Assembly: GCA_002398825.1 (NCBI GenBank)
Contig: DHBS01000022.1
Location: forward strand, 1 to 9,720
Direction: 5' to 3'
Length of the DNA: 9,720 nucleotides
Source: Syntrophomonas sp. UBA4922
Lineage (GTDB): Bacteria > Bacillota > Syntrophomonadia > Syntrophomonadales > Syntrophomonadaceae
A model generated the notes under the pieces. It was given only the letters and a program-made list of their open reading frames with translations. It searched no databases and was not told the DNA's origin. The position numbers and the translations under genes are program-made. Below, piece by piece: positions 7,205 through 9,720 of the stretch; position 1 is the stretch's first letter; the number at the start of each line of letters is the position of its first letter.

Positions 7205-8134
7205 TTAGCCCGCCGTATAACCTCCGTCAATTACTAATTTTTGACCTGTCACAAAGGATGCTTCATCGGACATTAGAAATACTGCAGGCTTGGCAATTTC
7301 AGCAGGAACTCCCATGCGACCGCCATATTTACCGCGAGGTACGATTTCTTTATCTTTTACCGGGTCATTACATAATGGATGTAATGCTGCTAATTGCGCA
7401 AAGTCAAATGCTTCTGTCGCCAATGAATCTTGGGCTGCCAAATCATTTTTATCGGCAGCTACAGCTGCTTGGAATAATGGGGTCATAATATAACCTGGAT
7501 TTACAGTATTTACACGTATACCGTAATCCGCCAATTGCAGGGCCAATGCTTTTGATAAACCAACTACGCCATGTTTACCCATTGTATATTGAATTAAATT
7601 GAAGCGTTCAATAAAAACTTCACCGGTTTCACAATTTACAACTTTAGGACGACCGGCAACCCCGTGAATACTTGAAACCATCACGATTGAACCTTTTATT
7701 CCATGTTTGATCATTAAACGAGAACCATATAAGGCTGTATAGAATACCCCATCTTCATTAATGCTTTGAATAAATTTGCGGGATTTTAAAACTTCTTCCG
7801 GGTCTTTATCGAAATCTTCCGCAGTTACCACACCGGCATTAGCCATTATTGCATTTACAACGCCATAAACCTTTTCTGTAATTTCAAATAATTTTTCAAC
7901 ATCTTTAGGTTGAGATACGTCAGTGTGAACAAAAGTTGCGCGTCCTTCACCGTATTGATCGTTTAATTCCTTAACAAAAGCTTCACCTAATTTGTCATTA
8001 ATGTCGGACACAACTACCCCTCTTGCCCCTTCAGCCAATGCTTCACGAACTGTTGCTGATCCGATAGAGTCAAAACCAGGAATTGCTGAAACTGAACCTG
8101 TCACTACTACCACTTTGCCATCCAATTTACCCAT
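7205..8134 (-). CDS. Short-chain dehydrogenase/reductase (SDR), NAD(P)-dependent
   Basis: A 309-residue Rossmann-fold oxidoreductase of the classical SDR type. It has TG at 12-13 opening the cofactor loop, D72 in HTDV, NAGV (99-102), N126, S154/S155, the catalytic Y183-x3-K187 (YTMGK), NPG (212-214) and a C-terminal VTGQKLVIDGG. Two oddities stand out. The glycine-rich loop reads TGSVSAIPGFDSIGSA, longer than the usual TGxxxGIG. The gap between the catalytic Ser and Tyr is about 28 residues instead of about 13. A further insertion-like stretch (about 225-272) could cap the active site. The start ATG 8134 is chosen over the in-frame GTG 8146 because AAAGGTGG sits 7-8 nt before it. The gene is visibly AT-richer and uses more A/T-ending codons than cobT or the RND gene, suggesting separate ancestry. 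Substrate is unknown. Confidence 0.9.
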   Translation of the reverse strand: MGKLDGKVVVVTGSVSAIPGFDSIGSATVREALAEGARGVVVSDINDKLGEAFVKELNDQYGEGRATFVHTDVSQPKDVEKLFEITEKVYGVVNAIMANAGVVTAEDFDKDPEEVLKSRKFIQSINEDGVFYTALYGSRLMIKHGIKGSIVMVSSIHGVAGRPKVVNCETGEVFIERFNLIQYTMGKHGVVGLSKALALQLADYGIRVNTVNPGYIMTPLFQAAVAADKNDLAAQDSLATEAFDFAQLAALHPLCNDPVKDKEIVPRGKYGGRMGVPAEIAKPAVFLMSDEASFVTGQKLVIDGGYTAG

Positions 8135-8188
8135 TATAAATTCCACCTTTCTAAAATCTTCTCTCTCAGGTATTTTTACTTATGATAG

Positions 8189-8235
8189 AGGGTATTTCCT
8201 AATGGAGGGAGGCTATGATCACCGTGAAATACCCT
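8189..8235. promoter_or_regulatory. Perfect 10-bp inverted repeat upstream of the SDR gene
   Basis: AGGGTATTTC (8189-8198) and GAAATACCCT (8226-8235) are exact inverse copies separated by 27 bp. The first arm is 54 bp upstream of the SDR start. A related, imperfect copy (CAGGTATTTTT) occurs at 8167-8177, giving three half-sites. On the minus strand the proximal arm is followed by TATCAT (8188-8183), a possible -10 without a good -35, as expected of an activator-dependent promoter. I read the repeat as a protein-binding site for SDR control; the regulator is not in the window. Confidence 0.4.
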
Positions 8236-8385
8236 GATAAGGGCAAAGCGCCATACCCAACTATCATCGCCCTGAATCATCGTTTGCACATCACCTCTTT
8301 CTTTTCGTTTATGCTTGAAAACAAAGGGCCAATATCCTTACTGTCATCTAATAAGACTTTTCATAAGAATACTGGTCTGTCTTGA
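8215..8385 (+). CDS. Possible small protein of 56 residues, unrecognised
   Basis: ATG 8215 is preceded by a very good Shine-Dalgarno (GGAGGG at 8204-8209, 5 nt spacing) and opens 56 codons to TGA. The product begins MITVKYPDKGKAPYP and ends KNTGLS. It is mildly basic, with no membrane segment and no motif I know. Its first codons lie within the inverted repeat that precedes the SDR gene on the other strand, and no good plus-strand promoter is visible. It may be real or chance. The rest of the 8147-8440 gap has no other gene or terminator that I can support. Confidence 0.2.
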   Translation: MITVKYPDKGKAPYPTIIALNHRLHITSFFSFMLENKGPISLLSSNKTFHKNTGLS

Positions 8386-8440
8386 AGCCGCCCATAAAGG
8401 TTTCTTCGCGATCCACCAAGATATGTAATTGTAATTTTCG

Positions 8441-8866
8441 CTATTCGGTCAATACCCGGTCAAAAACCACCACATGAATCCAGAAATCACGTTCCGGCTC
8501 AACATCATAGGTCTGGTGAATAGCCTTGGCCTGCAGTTTTTCCTCAAAATATGGCACATTATCGATGGCATGCTGCCATGCCACCTGCATGCGCGCTGCT
8601 CTGACCACATCTTGCCCCGCCGAGGTTTCCACAATATATATCTCCGGGTCGGTAAGAAATCTTTCCCCCCGAATGATGAGCATGTCTTCCCAGACCACCA
8701 CCTTGGTGTAATCAACCCCCTTGCCTAACTTTTTTTTAAAATACTGCTCCATGTAAACCTTGAGCTCGTGCTGCATATGCCTGCGCTGGCGGTCATCCAT
8801 TTTTTTGCGGGCATCAAGACGGACTATGTTTTTTTCTGGCTCGCCATATTCTTTTTCAAATGACAC
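8441..8866 (-). CDS. DUF2294/MpsC-like domain protein
   Basis: This encodes a 141-residue soluble protein. From about residue 34 it resembles the DUF2294 family, now called the MpsC domain after a Staphylococcus membrane-potential-generating system. The features are a GxG turn (48-50), VVVWEDMLIIRGERFLTDPE (56-75), a GxxVVRAARM helix (84-93), and a closing YDVEPERDFWIHVVVFDR (120-137) like the usual final strand. The assignment is by pattern only and is moderate. The first 33 residues are charged and not part of the domain. The GTG start at 8866 is preferred over the TTG at 8902 because AAGGGGAG lies 8-9 nt before it, and the TTG falls in the T-tract of the leader terminator. The gene is monocistronic, with an elaborate ~275-nt leader, and no good terminator follows it. 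Function is unknown; the link to sodium transport is only through the family name. Confidence 0.55.
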   Translation of the reverse strand: MSFEKEYGEPEKNIVRLDARKKMDDRQRRHMQHELKVYMEQYFKKKLGKGVDYTKVVVWEDMLIIRGERFLTDPEIYIVETSAGQDVVRAARMQVAWQHAIDNVPYFEEKLQAKAIHQTYDVEPERDFWIHVVVFDRVLTE

Positions 8867-8900
8867 GGTATCCACTCCCCTTAATTTATCTAAAGAAAGC

Positions 8901-8972
8901 AAAAAACCAATATTCTGACGGCCAAGTTTAAAAACCCAAAGTTTAAAACCCTATCGTCAAAATATTGGTTTT
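8901..8972 (-). terminator. Leader terminator (attenuator) before the MpsC-like gene
   Basis: On the minus strand AAAACCAATATT (8972-8961) pairs perfectly over 12 bp with AATATTGGTTTT (8914-8903). A 2x2 internal loop and a further GACG/CGTC helix (8958-8955 with 8920-8917) extend it. The 3' arm runs straight into a T tract (8906-8901). The ~34-nt loop contains a tandem 14-nt near-repeat (8924-8937 and 8938-8951). It ends 34 nt before the GTG start, leaving the ribosome binding site downstream. Its 5' arm overlaps the basal helix of the structured element at 8966-9010, so the two folds compete. Confidence 0.7.
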
Positions 8973-9010
8973 CTGCAGAGCCACCATACTGGTTTCTCTG
9001 TAATCAACCA
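8966..9010 (-). ncRNA. Structured leader element, gene-proximal copy
   Basis: On the minus strand this 45-nt segment folds as three stacked helices: TGGTT/AACCA (9010-9006 with 8970-8966), CAGAG/CTCTG (9000-8996 with 8980-8976), and ACCA/TGGT (8993-8990 with 8986-8983) capped by GTA. Internal loops separate the helices. The strand closing the first helix is also the 5' arm of the terminator, so folding this element should prevent termination. It matches the distal copy at 9086-9128. I do not recognise the family; a RAT-like antiterminator site or an undescribed riboswitch would both fit. Confidence 0.5.
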
Positions 9011-9085
9011 CTATTAAGTTTTAATGCCTGCTCGTAATTTTATTCCCCAAACAAATTACATTCCGAATTAATCCTAATAGATATC

Positions 9086-9128
9086 GGTTTCCTACGGAGC
9101 CTCCTTAAGGGTTCTCTATAGTCAACCA
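9086..9128 (-). ncRNA. Structured leader element, distal copy
   Basis: The second copy of the leader element starts about 10 nt from the predicted transcription start. It shares GGTTGAYTAYAGAGAA and GGNGGCTCYGYAGRAAACC with the proximal copy; in those blocks most differences are transitions. The basal GGTT/AACC helix and the GAG/CTC core of the middle helix are kept, although one outer pair of the middle helix becomes an A-C mismatch. The tip becomes CCTTAAGG (9103-9110). Conservation of the loop bases (GA, TA, AGAA) beyond pairing needs suggests recognition of a ligand or protein. Confidence 0.5.
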
Positions 9129-9146
9129 TTATAATTTTACACGTTA

Positions 9147-9175
9147 ATAATAGAACACTACTGGCTATATTGCAA
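9147..9175 (-). promoter_or_regulatory. Promoter of the MpsC-like gene and its leader
   Basis: On the minus strand TTGCAA (9175-9170, 4 of 6 to consensus) and TATTAT (9152-9147, 5 of 6) are exactly 17 nt apart. Transcription would start near 9140, just before the distal structured element, giving a leader of about 275 nt. That placement supports both the promoter and the orientation of the structured RNA. Confidence 0.6.
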
Positions 9176-9184
9176 GCTTTTTTA

Positions 9185-9256
9185 GAGCAATCAAGGGGAC
9201 GGTTCCGTTGATCGGATTGGAGCAATCAAGGGGACGGTTCCGTTGATCGGATTGGA
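9185..9256. repeat. Two exact tandem 35-bp REP-like units
   Basis: Units 9186-9220 and 9221-9255 are identical. Each begins AGCAATCAAGGGGACGGTTC. Nested inverted arms (CAATC/GATTG, TCAA/TTGA, ACGG/CCGT around TT) allow a hairpin. The GGGGACGGTTC core also occurs at the left edge of the window (minus strand) and, degenerate and inverted, at 9681-9704. Exact identity suggests a recent duplication. They lie just 5' of the transposase remnant, as REP sequences flank RAYT genes. Confidence 0.8.
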
Positions 9257-9316
9257 ACATAAAGGTATTCCGGGGGATAGTCAACAAATCTGAAAAGTAT
9301 TCATGGAGTAGCTGCC

Positions 9317-9667
9317 GTGCCTATTATGGTTATTCCTGAGTACCCGCCTGATTTGACACATGTATATTTGGTGTTGGACATATTTGCATGCCCAAAGGAA
9401 CAAGCAATAGAAAAAATGCGAATGTTTGAGGCTGAAAACAGTGAAGATGGTTGCTTGGAAGATACTAAGAACACAAAATTCCATGATGATAAAGCTTTCA
9501 ATTTGATAATAGAGCAATTGCAAGGATGTTCTATTCCTTCTTTACAATAAATACCGCAAATGGAACGGAGAGAAATAATAAAGCGGCTCAAAAGTATTGA
9601 AGGTATGAGCATCAGTCAAATCATTCGCATAACCGGACTGACTTATTATGAAGTATATAAGGCTTGA
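9317..9667 (+). pseudogene. Remnant of a RAYT-type (IS200-like) transposase, C-terminal part
   Basis: The frame from GTG 9317 reads VYLVLDIFACPKEQAIEKMR, then an acidic ENSEDGCLED stretch, then DDKAFNLIIEQLQGCSIPSLQ, and stops at TAA 9548-9550. The same frame continues with IPQMERREIIKRLKSIEG and an HTH-like MSISQIIRITGLTYYEVYKA to TGA 9665-9667. This order matches my recollection of the C-terminal region of Firmicutes REP-associated tyrosine transposases, which end in a helix-turn-helix. The catalytic HUH/tyrosine domain is absent upstream, where the frame is closed by TAG at 9308. The gene is therefore N-terminally deleted and interrupted by a nonsense codon. A short expressed fragment of 77 residues cannot be excluded. 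REP-like repeats on both sides support the assignment. Confidence 0.6.
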
Positions 9668-9680
9668 AAACAGAGTTGAC

Positions 9681-9704
9681 CCAATCAAGAGAACCGACAG
9701 ACCG
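9681..9704. repeat. Degenerate, inverted REP-like copy after the transposase remnant
   Basis: CCAATC and GAACCG in this stretch match the reverse complement of the tandem units at 9185-9256, with an altered middle. The orientation is opposite to those units, so the transposase remnant is bracketed by inverted REP-like sequences. Divergence makes this a weak call on its own. Confidence 0.35.
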
Positions 9705-9720
9705 TGTGAGAAGTTTGGAT

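Noticed and set aside
7001..7237. A 78-codon plus-strand frame in the gap between cobT and the SDR gene.
   Set aside because: No ribosome binding site, no recognisable motif; it runs through the minus-strand terminator and into the 3' end of the SDR gene.
8441..8902. TTG at 8902 as the start of the MpsC-like protein.
   Set aside because: It lies in the terminator T tract without a ribosome binding site, whereas GTG 8866 has AAGGGGAG at good spacing.
8966..9010. A hammerhead ribozyme, suggested by TTGATTA and GAAA in the minus-strand element.
   Set aside because: The required CUGANGA core and cleavage-site geometry are absent.
9081..9130. A purine riboswitch on the plus strand, suggested by ATAT-GGTTTC-like wording.
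   Set aside because: The conserved loop sequences and helix spacing of the purine aptamer are missing, and the promoter and terminator favour minus-strand transcription.
9185..9256. The tandem 35-bp repeats as a CRISPR array.
   Set aside because: The two units are directly adjacent with no spacer, only two exist, and no cas gene is present.

Overview
The window looks like chromosomal DNA of an anaerobic Bacillota (Clostridia-type) bacterium. Support: strong AGGAGG-type ribosome binding sites, GTG/TTG starts, a cobalamin riboswitch in front of a lone cobT, a DUF2284 cysteine-rich protein, and GGGGACGGTTC repeats beside a decayed IS200-like transposase. The exact genus cannot be read from sequence alone; a syntrophic or Peptococcaceae/Syntrophomonas-like lineage is only a guess.

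Layout. Positions 1-60 hold a REP-like repeat and the terminator of a minus-strand cold-shock protein gene (54-254). That gene has an extended -10 promoter about 200 nt upstream, giving the long leader typical of csp mRNAs. Divergent from it is a two-gene efflux operon: a membrane fusion protein (560-1666) and a full-length RND transporter (1670-4786). A 19-bp near-palindrome sits in the spacer of a plausible promoter for this operon. Next is a DUF2284 metal-binding protein (4850-5548). A separate promoter, a cobalamin riboswitch with a visible antiterminator/terminator switch, and cobT follow (5567-6929). Convergent to cobT is an AT-richer short-chain dehydrogenase (7205-8134, minus) with a terminator behind it and a 10-bp inverted repeat in front of it.

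The right end is the most interesting part. A minus-strand gene for a probable DUF2294/MpsC-domain protein (8441-8866) has a leader of about 275 nt. In transcript order it holds a good promoter, two diverged copies of a ~45-nt structured element, and a long-stem terminator whose 5' arm is also one strand of the basal helix of the second element. This is the layout of a transcription-attenuation switch with tandem sensors. I do not recognise the element as a known riboswitch. It has some resemblance to BglG/LicT-type RAT sites.

Beyond this leader are two exact tandem 35-bp REP-like units, the C-terminal remnant of a RAYT-type (IS200-like) transposase broken by an in-frame stop, and an oppositely oriented degenerate REP copy, together a decayed REP/RAYT locus.
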